From Fragilaria crotonensis (lineage: Eukaryota > Bacillariophyta > Fragilariophyceae > Fragilariales > Fragilariaceae): DNA of 62,241 nucleotides. Positions 23,949-35,293 of this stretch are shown in pieces. Location of the stretch: contig JAKSYS010000355.1 of assembly GCA_022925895.1 (NCBI GenBank), forward strand, positions 1-62,241, written 5' to 3'. The position numbers were made by a program, and so were the translations under genes. The notes below the pieces were generated by a model, which worked only from the letters and a program-made list of their open reading frames with translations, did not search any database and was not told the origin of the DNA. Every line of letters begins with the position of its first letter. Within the stretch, counting starts at the first letter, position 1.

Positions 23949-25171
23949 TCATCATCATCTTCATCATAGATAGCTGCAAGGGCCTTGGAGAGCTTCATGT
24001 TGGGCTTGTTGGAATTAGCAAGCTTGTTGCTCTGTTCCATCCTGATAGGAGCCTTGAAACCAATCCCTTTACACTCAGAGGGCCTGTGCCTGGTCCATCT
24101 GTTGTGATTAGGGCACCAATGGTAGTCCTTGCCTTCCACAGTCTTGTGTTGCTTTTCACCATTCTTGGGAGGAACACTCATCCATGTTGGTTGATTCTCC
24201 ATTCTTGGCTTGCCCTTGCCCTTGCCTTTCTTGTTGTTCCCCTGCTTGAAGTCCTTCTTTCCACCTCCATTAGGCCTGCCTGTTGGATTAGGCTTCTTCT
24301 GGGACATCAGGGTGTTGACTTGGGCTTGTAAGGCAATGATGGTTTCCTCTTCTGTAGTTCTCTGACACCACTGCTCTGACTCTTTCCTGGTTTTGAACTT
24401 GTTGATAGCCCAATCCATGAGTTGCTGGTAGTCAACCTGACCGCCTTCCTCATATAGGTCTTCCTTCTTCTTGATATACTCCACAAATTCAGCATCCTTG
24501 CAAGCCTTGTAACCCTTGAAAAGGTTGACCAGAAGATCTTGAGTTTGCTCTCCTCTGGCATGAAGCTTGCTAACCAAACCAATGACATAATCATTAAAAT
24601 GCTCAATGTCAGAGTCCTGTTCACGCATGGCATGATCAAGATTGGAAAGTTTGGTCCTGACACTTGTAATTGTGGCCCTAGTATCAACATGTGACACCAT
24701 GATGATGACCTTGAGGAGGACAGGGCCTGAGCCTTTGCCTCCAAACATGAAGGGAAGAACATTGCCTCTGGTCCTGACTTGCTTCTGAGTTTCATCAGTC
24801 AAAGAATTCATGAGACAATGATACATCATGAAGGAATCTTGAGCCTCTCTGGTGTCCTCATGCATGTAGCTGAGGGCATGGTTGCAGACATCTTGATAAG
24901 AAATCTCACCATAAGACTCAATGAGGTCCTTGGATAGAGCTTCATCACCTTGGCTTGGAATGCTCAAGATGTTGAGCCAGTCAAAGACAATAGATCTGTC
25001 CCTGGCTTGATCCAAGAAGAGCTGAAGGTTGTCTGGCTTGCAGTCAAACTTGATAGACAAAGCCTCTGTGCCAGCTTTGAAGAGCTTAGCAGCAGACTGG
25101 TCAGAGTAGTTGAGAACATCAGGATTAGCAAAGGCTGGAGCCAATGCAAAGTGAGGTGCTTGAGCAGCCAT
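23945..25171 (-). CDS. Copia B gag, intact
   Basis: 408 residues from ATG at 25171, chosen because it matches the copia A start (MAAQ-APHFALAPAF); a longer frame to 25189 has no ATG. Capsid helices include NLQLFLDQARDRSIVFDWL and LLVNLFKGYKACKDAEF. A basic Gly/Lys-rich stretch precedes the zinc-knuckle-like HWCPNHNRWTRHRPSECKG, with Cys, His, His and Cys as likely ligands. The C-terminus is acidic (YDEDDDE). Role: particle assembly and RNA packaging. The stop codon overlaps the pol ATG by one base. Confidence 0.9.
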   Translation of the reverse strand: MAAQAPHFALAPAFANPDVLNYSDQSAAKLFKAGTEALSIKFDCKPDNLQLFLDQARDRSIVFDWLNILSIPSQGDEALSKDLIESYGEISYQDVCNHALSYMHEDTREAQDSFMMYHCLMNSLTDETQKQVRTRGNVLPFMFGGKGSGPVLLKVIIMVSHVDTRATITSVRTKLSNLDHAMREQDSDIEHFNDYVIGLVSKLHARGEQTQDLLVNLFKGYKACKDAEFVEYIKKKEDLYEEGGQVDYQQLMDWAINKFKTRKESEQWCQRTTEEETIIALQAQVNTLMSQKKPNPTGRPNGGGKKDFKQGNNKKGKGKGKPRMENQPTWMSVPPKNGEKQHKTVEGKDYHWCPNHNRWTRHRPSECKGIGFKAPIRMEQSNKLANSNKPNMKLSKALAAIYDEDDDE

Positions 25172-25344
25172 GATGATCTTGGAGATCAAGAAATGATGAA
25201 GAACTTGACTTGGAAGAAGAGCTTGATGAGTGAGTGCAGCACTTGGCTTGCAATTGAGTGCTTATCAAGGATGTGCCAAATTTGAGTTTGAATGATCAGA
25301 ACTCAGCTTGAATGATCAAGACTTGAAGCACTTGGCTTATACTT

Positions 25345-25359
25345 AGCGCAGAGGAAGCG
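25345..25359 (-). other. Copia B primer-binding site
   Basis: On the minus strand CGCTTCCTCTGCGCT directly follows the 5' LTR. It is the same word as in copia A, and 14 bases are shared with copia C. Confidence 0.7.
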
Positions 25360-25923
25360 TAAAGTTTTATTCGAGGCGATGGGGCGACGAATAAGGGCTC
25401 TGAAATGACGAATTAGTTAAAATAAATTAGTAGGAGTGTTATATTTTGCGATAGACTAATTGTGAAATCATGAAAACATGAAGGAAATGAAATTGGTACG
25501 ACCGAACGAGAGCTCTGAAGCTGCACTTTCCTTGTTCTTCTTGTTCTTTGGTTGTTCCCTGATTGTTCTTTGTTAGTTCTTCAGAATCCCATGGTAGAAT
25601 GGTTGGTTGAAAGATACTGAATCCCAGATGAATATAATGAAATATAAAGCATGTAAAATGTAGATTTGATGATGCACCAGTTTGTGTTCTCTTTTGAGGT
25701 CGGCTGGCGATTGTGCTTCCCATTTATGTGTCCGCGGAACATTCGACAATGACCGAAGAACAATGACGCAAACACTTACGAGAACGCGAACGCGAAGCGT
25801 GACTCAATCGTGCGAAAGAGAACCGAACCGTGACTCACAGAAACTTTGGTTGACGAACGGACGGAAGGAGAGGTAGAGTATGATCCATGACGGTAGACGC
25901 CAATACTGTATCATTTTCTTTTA
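25360..25923 (-). repeat. Copia B 5' LTR (right on the plus strand)
   Basis: 564 bp. Its outer end is followed by ACTGT, the duplicated target site, and then by resumed LINE ORF1. Confidence 0.95.
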
Positions 25924-25928
25924 ACTGT

Positions 25929-27474
25929 TCATACACGATACGTGCTAGGCTCAATTCCGGACAAACAAATCATACAGCAATTTGACGTTCATGAAAAATA
26001 CACCAAGTCCCTCAGAGCACTCTCCTTATTTCCCCACGTCTCAAATCTCGATCGAGTAAGAACCGAAACCCTCCCAGATGGCACAACCATTGAACGCTCA
26101 ACGCGAGAATGGGCATCTACACTAAAGGCACCCGACAACTCACCTGCCCTCTGTGACGTCGTCAATGGTGGTCCAGACCAAAGAGCAAACGTTCTCCTAC
26201 CCAGCCCATACTACGACCACATCAAGATTCAATACAAAAACTACAAAACGAGCCTCAATCCAACCCATCAATGCGAAGCCCGCTACAGAGCCAGTATCAC
26301 AGACCTCCCCGAAGTAATCCACATCACTGAAACCGTTCAATCAAACCTGGACTTCCTATCCAACCTAGCCACAGCCAACGCCTGGCAACAAACCAGCACA
26401 TCCAACCCAAATAATTCGGACAGCCCGTCACAAACAACCCGCAACGACAACGATCTCTCCAGTCCCCACTGGCCCACTCTTCAAACGACGAGACGACATC
26501 AGGCACAACGCTCCGACAGGCAACACCCAAACAAGAATACAACGTACGCATCAAGTAGCAACCTCTCCAACGTATCCGAAGACCAAAGTACAGGGTCGAC
26601 GCAATCCATGACACGCGCATCGCATGCGACCAGCAACCGAGCCCAATTACAAGAACTTGAATAAACTCTACGAAAACAGCAACAAGCAATCGATTCCTCG
26701 GCACAAATCAACGCGGACAAACTGTCAACTCTCGCAAAGCAGTTCAAACGATTCGACGATATGGATACAAAGCTGAACAGCATGGGCACCCAACTAGACC
26801 AAGTCACTCTCTGCTACGAGACACAATCTTCGTTACTCAAATCCATACAAACGGACACAAAGGAACAGTTCAAAGAAATGGGGACCTCCTTGGTAAACTC
26901 GATAACCAGTCAAAGCAACATGGCCAACTCAATGATTGAAATGGAAAACAGAATGGACAAAATCACGGACTTCATGGAAAAACTTACCTGGCGTCTCGAT
27001 CTCGCCCTAACACAACAAACAGCCACAATCAACGGTTCTCGTCCCGACCCCTTATCGGCCAGTTCTCAAACAGATCCAAACCCGGACATGCAATCACGAC
27101 AACTCACACCAGAACACACACAAGCATCCCAATCATCTTCGAGCGGCTCGTACACAGATCCATGCTACAGTTCACCTCAGAAAAAGAAAATGAGATCACC
27201 AGATGACGAAACCAACCCCGCAAGCCAAGAGATGCAATTATGCCTAAGTTACAGCGACGACGAAGACAACTCAACAATAACCACCACCACCAGCAACAAA
27301 TCAAAAGCATGCGAGAAACTCAACAAACGCCTCTTTTCACAAAAAGACTCCCAAAAGAGTCTCGCAGCGATATTCAACAAAGCAACGAAATCAGGAAACG
27401 CTCAGAACACAAACGCTCCCCCGAACACTCAATACAACAGCAACAGTGGATCGGATGGGGCGGCTCCAATATGA
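25929..27474 (+). pseudogene. LINE ORF1, last segment with coiled coil, nonsense codon
   Basis: Frame 1 is open from about 25,942 through VLGSIPDKQIIQQFDVHEKY to a TAA at 26662-26664. It then continues in the same frame to 27,474, so a single nonsense codon splits it. After the nonsense codon a heptad-like stretch (about 26,665-27,020, rich in Leu, Met, Gln and Lys) suggests a coiled coil, as in trimeric ORF1 proteins of L1-type LINEs. A Ser/Thr/Asn-rich low-complexity tail follows. I see no zinc knuckle or RRM. The stop TGA at 27472-27474 overlaps the ORF2 ATG at 27471. Confidence 0.65.
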
Positions 27475-30400
27475 CTACCGCAGACACAACGTCAAACACC
27501 CATTCGAACGAGCCCGATACAGACCAGCATCCCACACTACCAGCATATCAGATCCTCAGAAACAATCACCGAGCAACCACGGCATCCATTGCACAGGGAA
27601 TACAAGCACACGACAACCATCCGATCATTCCACGCAGTCCACTCCTTCTCATGCAGCGTCCCAGACGAACTCTCAGAGAACGACCCATCGATCAAAATCC
27701 AGAGCAAAGATTCGGCGACGCTACGTCACAAAAACATCCCGATAGCACGCGGATATTCTTTCAAAATGTAAAAGGACTTACATATTCAAACACTGGTGAA
27801 GACTATCGATATTATTTATCTTGTCTGAGAGCCTATCAAGTGGATATTGCAGGCCTCGCCGAAACCAACACATGCTGGAGCCACCCCCATCTCCAACTAG
27901 CATTTCGTAACTCTCTTAGATCATTTCCTGGCCAAACAAAAGTCACGTTCGGTCACCCCACTCGATTAATAGACCCCTGCACCGTACGCGAAACTCTCCA
28001 AGCTGGCGGAAATCTCACACTCACCACAGGAGCCGCCGTATCCCAAATACACGGTTCACCTATCATTGATCCTACTGGACTAGGACGATGGAGCGGTCTC
28101 ACGTTCCAAGGCAAACTCGGAACCCAACTCACAATGATCACCGGATATCGCTCATGCACTGGGTCGGTCAAGGCATCTCCACTGGGAGGCACCTACATCA
28201 GAGAATACACGTTCTTCAAGGACAGGGGGGAAAACAACCCAAACCCGAGAAAACACTTCATCGAAGATCTCGCTCGACTCATCCTCCACCAACAAGACCT
28301 GGGACACAAAATTCTCCTCATGATGGACGCCAACGGCACGCTCGAAACGGACACAGGCATCCAAAGCCTTCTCACACGCTGCAACCTGAACGACATCCAC
28401 CGACACCATCCCGCAACCTCCACCTACATTGGATCCGCCAACCGAAGAATCGACTTCGTTTTCGGCAGCACAAAGTCGATCAAAACGTAACACGATCCGG
28501 CACTCTCCCATACAACGAAGGACCACAGGCGGACCACAGGGGTCTATACGTCGACCTCATGCTTCCAGCCATCTTCGATCACACCATCCCTCCCTTGCCA
28601 CATCCACAAAAGACTTCTCCACAACGGGAACCCAGAAACAGTGGAAACCTACCTGAACTCCGTAAACAATTACTACCACGAGCACAACATGGTCCACCAT
28701 ATCTCACACCTTTTTAAATACCACAAGGAAATGAACCGTGACGAAGTTCGGGAGGCACTCATCAAATGGGATCTCGATCAAGGACGAGCGATGATATCCG
28801 CGGAACTTTCCCTCCGCACGCCAACTAAACCATACCAGTGGTCCCCACAACTACGAAACGCAGGCATTCTTCTTCGGTACTGGAAACTCCGACTCAAAGA
28901 AGTCCAGCAAAACCACTACTATTCTGAAACGTTCGCACGATTGCAAGCAAAGACACAAGTGACCGATCCAACGTTCATCCTACCCTCCCTGAATGAGGTT
29001 CTCTCTATCGAACAGATCTGGACCGCCCTCAACACCGCCAACAAGAACCTCCGACGAACGCAACGGAACTCCACCGATCACCGCTTACAGTCCTACCACG
29101 ACCTGATAATCACCTACAACGAAGATCAAAACCCCGCGACACAATCATCGAAACAGAAATCCAAGATTGTCGCAAACACCATTCGCAACGAACAATGCCG
29201 AAGCGTCTATAGAAAAATCGGCGCGGTGATCAAACCCTCCGACCACTCCGCCGGACTCTCCAAACTGAATATTCCCCGACACAAGGACTGTCCCAACATC
29301 ACACAACCAACCAAAGTTCACAACACTCTCAAGAACACAGCTCCGACCGACATCATGTGGGACACCGTCATAACCAAACAAGACATCGAAGCACGTCTTC
29401 TCACCTACAATCGCGAGGCATTTCGCGCCGCATCCAAATCCCCCTGTGGACATGGCATCATCCACGATGCAATCACATTCTCCAGTCTCTCTCCGGAAGC
29501 CGATCGGATCCTACAAGGAAGTATTCCTCCCGACTGGCACTCCAACGATCCCCTCATCTTGGAATTCTTGGCCTCATTTAGCATTCCCCAACAACACAAT
29601 ACTGCTCCACGCGACGCTATTAGCACCACCATCACACCCGACGACATAACAAAAGGATTCAAAGCTGGAAAGAAATGACAACAACTTCCCCTCAGGCAGA
29701 CACCTCGGCCACTACAAAGTTATCATTCAGGATCCAGTACTCCTCCAATGTCTCCACGACTTTCTCAACATCGCCATCGAACGTGGCATCGCCATCCACG
29801 GTGGAGCCAAGCAACAAATATCCTCATCGAAAAAGACCTGGGGAATCCAAACATCCATCGCCTACGTATCATACATTTATTCGAAGCCGATTTCAACTTT
29901 TCCTCAAACTCCAATGGGGTCACAGACTTGGTACGACACGCAGAAAAGCTCAACCTTCTAAACGAAGGACAACACGGATCACGCCCGGGAAGAACTGCCA
30001 TGGACCCAATTATGCTCATCCAGCTCACAACCGACCTGAGCAGACTTCTCAAAACAAATCTCGCCAGATTTGACAACGACGCCTCTGCCTGCTACGATCG
30101 CATCATAGTTGCACTTGGCATGCTCGCGGCAAGGAGACTGGGCATGCCCGACAACGCCATCCGAACACACGCAGAAGCACTCCAGTTCATGAAATATACC
30201 GTCAAAACAATTCACGGCATATCGGAAGACACCTACCAAGGTACCCCTTTCGAACCCCTGTTCGGCACCGGCCAAGGCAGTGGCGCGTCTCCAGCAGTCT
30301 GGCTGACACTCGTAGTGATCCTACTCAATACCCTCGACCGAAGCGTTCCCGAACGCACACACTTCTCAAATCCCCAGGCCAGCATCCAAAGCTCTCGCCT

Positions 30401-33240
30401 AGTTGACGCCTTTGTGGACGACACATCCCTTGGCTTCACCGACACACACTCCACATACGAAGACATGATTCAACGTCTTCAGGCGATTTCACAAACATGG
30501 GAACACCTTCTTCATCTCTCTGGCGGTGCCCTCAACCTCAAGAAATGCAGCTGGTACATCCTTTATTGGGACTGGAAGAATGGACGACCAGTACTCCGAG
30601 CCCCACAACCAACCGATCCCACCGTAACACTCCAACAAGGCTCCAAACCCCAGCCAGCCTCACACAGAGGTGGAAAGAATGGACCTTTCAAAGGCACCAC
30701 GGATCCTCAGCGTTCACCTTTCTCCCCTGGGCGATTTCTCCCAGCAAATAAAAGTATGCAAAAACACGGCAGACGGCTTTGCAGCCAAACTCCTATCACC
30801 CACAATCAACGCCTCCGACGTACGGATCTTCCACCGGTCTATTTATATTCCATCCGTGCGATACCCACTCGCAGCGCTCGCAGTTGACGAATAAGCCCTC
30901 TCCTCCATTCAATCAAAGATCATCCCAACCATTCTACAAAAGCTGCACATCAACAAGAATCTTCCAACCTCCATTCGACACGGTCCAATCACGATGGGAG
31001 GCATGGACCTATACGACGTCAGAACAGAGGCAGGCATAGAGGCCATCAAATACATGCGTGATGCAGTGTACCAGAAATCCGAAGCAGGGAAACTCATTCT
31101 CATCAACGTCCAACACTCGCGACTGGAATCAGGCATCACTCAACCCATACTTGAACACCCAAACATACATCTCCCATACTTGACACCCACATGGATCACA
31201 TCCATACGCCAGTATCTACACCGCCACAATCTCACCATCACGCTGACAGACACCTATGACATCAAGCGAAACGGAACAGACGACCTTGTCATCATGACTG
31301 CCGAACACCTTCAACGGTACAGTCCGTCACAACAACGAGACATAAATCTTGTACGTCTCCACCTCCAAGTTCAATCTCTATCAGACATCACCGATCCCAC
31401 AAGACCCAACGCCATTCTACTCCACATGCTTGACGGAAAAAGGAAACCTAACACACCAATTAGCCCGCTCTGGCCCAGACAACCGGAACCCAGCAACGCC
31501 CAGAGACGCCAATGGAAACGCTTCATCGCATCCTCCTACCTGCGCTACATCCCGTTCTGGAAAAACCCTCCCACATCGACCAGACGAACACCGAGTCCTC
31601 CAACAACAGCAATCCACCCTACACCAACCACTTCGCTCCTTGAACTCATAACTAAACTCCCAAAGAGCAAGCGACGTCTCCTCGCATCCCTAACTCAAGT
31701 GGCTACCGATGAGACCATATGGAACGCCTTTAGATCGAGACAACGCCTCAACATCGCATCCGATGGCGGGCTAAGCAACAAAAAGGGCACCTTCGGATGG
31801 GTACTCGCCGCCACCAATGAAACACTTTACCAGTGCTCGGGCCCCGTCGACGGACCCAGAGATACTTCCTCCTCAACACGCAGCGAACTCTGCGGCTACG
31901 CCTCCGCACTCCTTCAGCTAACAACATTATCCAAACTATGGAACAAACGGCACCGATGCAAATTCCGATGGATCGTTGACAGCAAAGCAGCAATACAACG
32001 AGTGCTCCGCCATACACGACATGGCCGTCCACAACGGAAGCAACCCAACAACACGGATCTCATGACCATCATCATCTCCAACACTCGAGATCTCAAACGT
32101 CCCATAAAGACTTCATGGATCAAAGGACACCAAGATGAAACCATATCCTACGATCGCCTTCCTCTACGAGCACGTCTCAATATTGACGCTGATTTCCTCG
32201 CCACCAGACACCGCCATCGCGGCAAATTGCAGCCCATAGAAAGAACCGATCACCACCCAGAGCAACAGATGTCAATCTCCATAAATGGCACCAGGATCCA
32301 AAGTCAAGTCAATGCATGTATACGATTTCACGTCAACGGATACCACCTGAGACAATACATGCAATCTAAGAACAGATGGACAAACTCATGATGGGACGAA
32401 ATCGATTTCGAATCCTTCGGAGCCCATTTCAAGTCCCTGTCCTCGTCTCAACAAACCTCTCACATGAAACACGTCCATGACCAACAACCACTGGGCAAAC
32501 GCCTCAACCGAATCGCTCCCATCCCCGATCCCACTCTAGCGCAGTGTCCATGCTGCAAACACCCGACCGAGGATCAACGTCATCTACTAACGTGCACAAG
32601 GAACCCGGACGCAAACGACGCAATGGCCACCCTCAGAAAAACTATTCTGACAGCCGATGACACCCACCCCCTCCGCTATCTGCTCGTAGCAGGCATTCAA
32701 CATGGGATCGACCATCCGGAACAACCCTTTCAGCCAGCAACACACTCGTATCCACCGCATCTTCATGATTCCATCCGTACCGCCATTGATTCCCAAGCCC
32801 GCATCGGATGGCGTCACCTACTGACAGGCCTACTTAGCTCAGAATGGATCACACTAGCAAGCCTCGACATGCACGCCAACACAAAACCTGAGCCCAAAAA
32901 AGGGGCCAACAGAATCCGCAAGTGCCTCACCGCAATCCACACTTTCACCCGCCAACTCTGGCTCGCCAGGAACGCAGTTCTCCACGCCGACACCGTAGCC
33001 ACAACCACGGCTATAGCTCGCACAGCAGAACAGATCGAAGTCAGCCACTACCACCAAAGACCTCAACTTCTCCGATTCGACGATCGCCACCTCTGCGATC
33101 GCAACCTTCAACAGCTTATGACCGGATCCTCCACAACTCGCAGACGATGGCTCCGACTCGTCAAATCCTCCGCTACAACACATACTCAAGACGGCACACG
33201 ACAGACAACGATACAAAGTTTTTTCCCAACGATACAGTAA
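27471..33240 (+). pseudogene. LINE ORF2: endonuclease, reverse transcriptase, RNase H, CCHC; several lesions
   Basis: The start is ATG at 27471, overlapping the ORF1 stop. The apurinic-type endonuclease spans about 27,750-28,490 (IFFQNVKG, AGLAETN, MMDANGT, RIDFVFGS). RT motifs span about 29,690-30,560: PSGRHLGHYK, EGQHGSRPGRTAMD, FDNDASACYD, GTGQGSGASP and FVDDTSLGF (FVDD at 30,411). RNase H (about 31,745-32,220) shows ASDGG, SSTRSELCGY, IVDSKAA and SWIKGHQDE. A C-terminal CPCCKHPTEDQRHLLTC motif resembles the CCHC finger of many LINEs. Lesions: frame changes near 28,480, 28,600, 29,680-29,800 and 30,650, and in-frame TAA at 30892-30894 and TGA at 32389-32391. It is inactive. The RT sequence is of a type I associate with algal and stramenopile LINEs. 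Confidence 0.85.
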
Positions 33241-33360
33241 TCGGCGGGCACAGTAGTAACTAAGTTCTCGCGAGCCCACGCTTGCCGGAACGGGGTACAC
33301 TCTGGGGACCTAACGGTCCACAGACGGTGACAACCCTCAATAATTAGGTTTTATATATAT
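33241..33360 (+). other. LINE 3' untranslated region with TA-repeat tail
   Basis: 120 bp between the ORF2 stop and the target duplication. It ends AATTAGGTTTTATATATATA, a TA microsatellite of the kind used instead of poly(A) by some LINE clades. Confidence 0.6.
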
Positions 33361-33724
33361 ATCGGCCTTGTGGAATGTATGCGGCACAAGAGTTGGTAAC
33401 GCTTGTGTGGCCCTTCTTGCCCAGAAAGCACAGATTGCTTTGAATGATGCCAGAAGCTTGCAGCAATCTCAATGCCGGTTGGATCGTCAAGCAAAGTTGC
33501 TGCTAAGTGCCCAAACAGTGCTAGCTAAATACAAGACTTTTGGTGGCGACAACAGTGCATTGAATGAGAAAGATTGGGGCGACATGGTTCGATCGGTCCT
33601 CCCCGAGGCCAAAGTGCCAGGCCTCATGCGCGACCTCAAGAAAAGAGATGCCATCATTGCAAAACTCAAGAATACACTCGAGAGGGATTGGACAACCTAC
33701 ATTCCATCTCCAACCGCAGTTTGA
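33361..33724 (+). pseudogene. DDE transposase, 3' part, after the LINE
   Basis: The second copy of the 15-bp duplication (33361-33375) leads into a frame, open to 33,724, that reads WNVCGTRVGNACVALLAQKA and on to an Arg/Lys-rich helical tail (ALNDARSLQQS, LMRDLKKRDAIIAKLKN). It is the C-terminus of the transposase begun at 8,541. Joining needs LINE removal and one frame correction near 10,800. The helical tail could be an oligomerisation segment. Confidence 0.55.
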
Positions 33725-34066
33725 ATACACAATGCGATAGACCATCTACTTCTTGAGATGTTTTAATTGATTGGACTTAATTGAATTGTTGTCTTGGCAT
33801 CACTTTGCACCTTTAATGATGGCTTGAATTGTTTTCCAATTGTTTTGGAGTCCCATCACGCGATGAAAGCATGGGAGTCCCACTTCTGTACTAAGCGTTT
33901 CCGGGTTTTGAAAAATAGTCGACTAACACTAAGTTCATCAAGAACAGTCCTTTTCAAAACTTTCTTGAACGAGGTTGTGCGCTGGAAATGTTTCCAACGG
34001 ATGATTTTCTGGATCAATTATTCTTTTTAGTCTCAGCAGTATATGGTTTAAACTTGTACCTGGTAC
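33725..34066. other. 3' flank of the DDE transposon
   Basis: AT-rich, no gene. The transposon's right end should lie here; a weak inverted match to 8,370-8,420 was noted but is not convincing. Confidence 0.35.
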
Positions 34067-34222
34067 TGGCATGTCCGAAGATCGGGTAAGGACGGGCAGT
34101 CGCCATCAGACAGACGAACACGAGACACAGACAGACGAACACCGCGACACAACACAACACAACACAAGATACGAATTGCTCACAATCCGAGCGAACTCGA
34201 ATCGACAAAGACACTACTCTAG
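34067..34222 (-). repeat. Solo terminal repeat of the DIRS-like element
   Basis: 156 bp, in reverse orientation to the two terminal repeats at 43495-43650 and 49850-50006. It begins TGGCATGTCCGAAGATCGGG, includes the AACACAACACAACACAA run, and ends CACTACTCTAG. No internal element sequence accompanies it. It is either a recombination remnant or a separate short insertion. Confidence 0.85.
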
Positions 34223-35287
34223 CAAAGTATCGGGACAAAATGTTTTCAGGAGTAATGGGACGACTCCAGATTCCATCCATTATTGATGTATCCATACACC
34301 AAGACTTCTCTTTTGCCCCCTATCAAACTGGAAGATAACTGTATTGGGTAGAGATGTTGTGTAGGGTGCTCCGACGTACCAATGGTGTATCGTCAAAAGA
34401 TATGGCGAGCGGATGGCCGTAGATTTTTTTGTTCAAGCTTGACAATTTTTCCTGAAAACGAGTGCTCATACTTTGAATGCATCAACCAAGCAAAAGGCTG
34501 TGCAAGCAAAGCAAGGATTATGATGACTTATGATCCAAAGCAGGGCAAAAGCAGAAGTTCTTGTACATGAATTAAGATGTTGTAAGAATGGTGAGTTTCA
34601 TGTTGAGACTGTCATCTGAAGCTGCCACTTTGATCTGAGTTTTGATGTCAAGTTGCTAACGAATTTTGTTGAAAATTGTTACGTGTTTCTACTAACATTT
34701 TGTACTGTTATTTTTCGCAGTTTGTCATCGCGCCTTGTCACCGCGGATGATGAACGTTGTGACTCGGTTGCGGTGGAGAGCAGCTCATTCTATGGTGGTC
34801 ATGCTGGAGGGCGAGGAAATGGCATGCATGAGTAGTCATTTGTCACAACTGTGGACCGCTCGTCGTTGTCGGAAAAGACCTGGCCAGAGGGGAAGCGCAG
34901 ACTACCGGTAGTAGCTGGACCTCATTCTGTTGAGTAACAAGGGTGATGCCGACCATTAAGTGGAGGTCGTTTTTCACCGAGTTGCAATGCCTTTTGGAAG
35001 TTTGATGATTGAAGGATCGGGTATGAGGTTTTGGTTGTGGATCCTTTTGATTGAATTGGGAGGAGTTCCTCCATTGGTACCGTGGTGAGGCACTTCTTGT
35101 TTACTCTGGATCGCAAGTGAACAACATACACACCTTCCATTTCACGCATTTTAGAATTGCAGTCATCTAGATGATTGTTTTAGGAAGTATTATTCGGCAA
35201 ATGGACTCAATTTTACCATCGTTATTGCCTTCATTTGCATCATCTTTGATGCCACCAATTGTTTTCAGGATTTTTCGGGTTCGACAA
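34223..35287. other. Intergenic stretch with one Cys-containing fragment
   Basis: Contains a 62-codon frame (34,382-34,570) with FFCSSLTIFPENECSYFEC followed by INQAKGCASKARI. The spacing of Cys and the KGCASKAR segment loosely resemble a FLYWCH-type finger found in transposases, but it stops early. No other gene is seen; the part near 35,200 has only short open frames. Confidence 0.3.
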
Positions 35288-35293
35288 CACGGG
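35288..35293. repeat. Left target duplication of copia C (CACGGG)
   Basis: CACGGG precedes the 5' LTR and recurs at 41450-41455 after the 3' LTR. Five of the six bases may be the true duplication, depending on the LTR end chosen. Confidence 0.8.

Larger units (their letters stand above)
19135..25923 (-). mobile_element. Copia B: Ty1/copia LTR retrotransposon, reverse orientation, inside LINE ORF1
   Basis: A complete 6,789-bp element with two 564-bp LTRs and a 5-bp duplication ACTGT (19130-19134 and 25924-25928). It shares gag/pol sequence, TAAA...TTTA ends, primer-binding site and polypurine tract with copia A. The LTR pair differs at about eight positions, so this insertion appears older than copia A. 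Confidence 0.95.
10823..33360 (+). mobile_element. LINE-like non-LTR retrotransposon, about 9.05 kb without its two nested copia insertions
   Basis: Two ORFs: ORF1 (coiled coil, function inferred) and ORF2 (apurinic-type endonuclease, RT, RNase H, CCHC motif). The element is bordered by a perfect 15-bp duplication. It ends in a short TA-repeat tail (TTTTATATATATAT) rather than poly(A). Removing copia A and B with one copy of each 5-bp duplication leaves about 9,050 bp. ORF1 and ORF2 overlap by ATGA. Several nonsense codons and frame changes mark it as inactive and older than the copia insertions. Confidence 0.85.
8541..33724 (+). mobile_element. DDE-superfamily DNA transposon, split by a LINE
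   Basis: Coding parts are at 8,541-10,822 and 33,361-33,724. The 22.5 kb between them is a retrotransposon nest. A 15-bp sequence (ATCGGCCTTGTGGAA) present once in the ancestral site now flanks the nest, so removing the nest restores a continuous transposase region. Terminal inverted repeats were sought at 8,280-8,420 and 33,880-34,040. Only weak, gapped similarity (around TTGTTCTTGA and ACTTAGT) was found, so the ends given are coding limits. Confidence 0.65.

Noticed and set aside
8280-34040. Terminal inverted repeats of the DDE transposon
   Set aside because: Only short gapped matches (TTGTTCTTGA, ACTTAGT, TCGTTCA) between 8,370-8,420 and the complement of 33,900-33,990; too weak to fix the ends.
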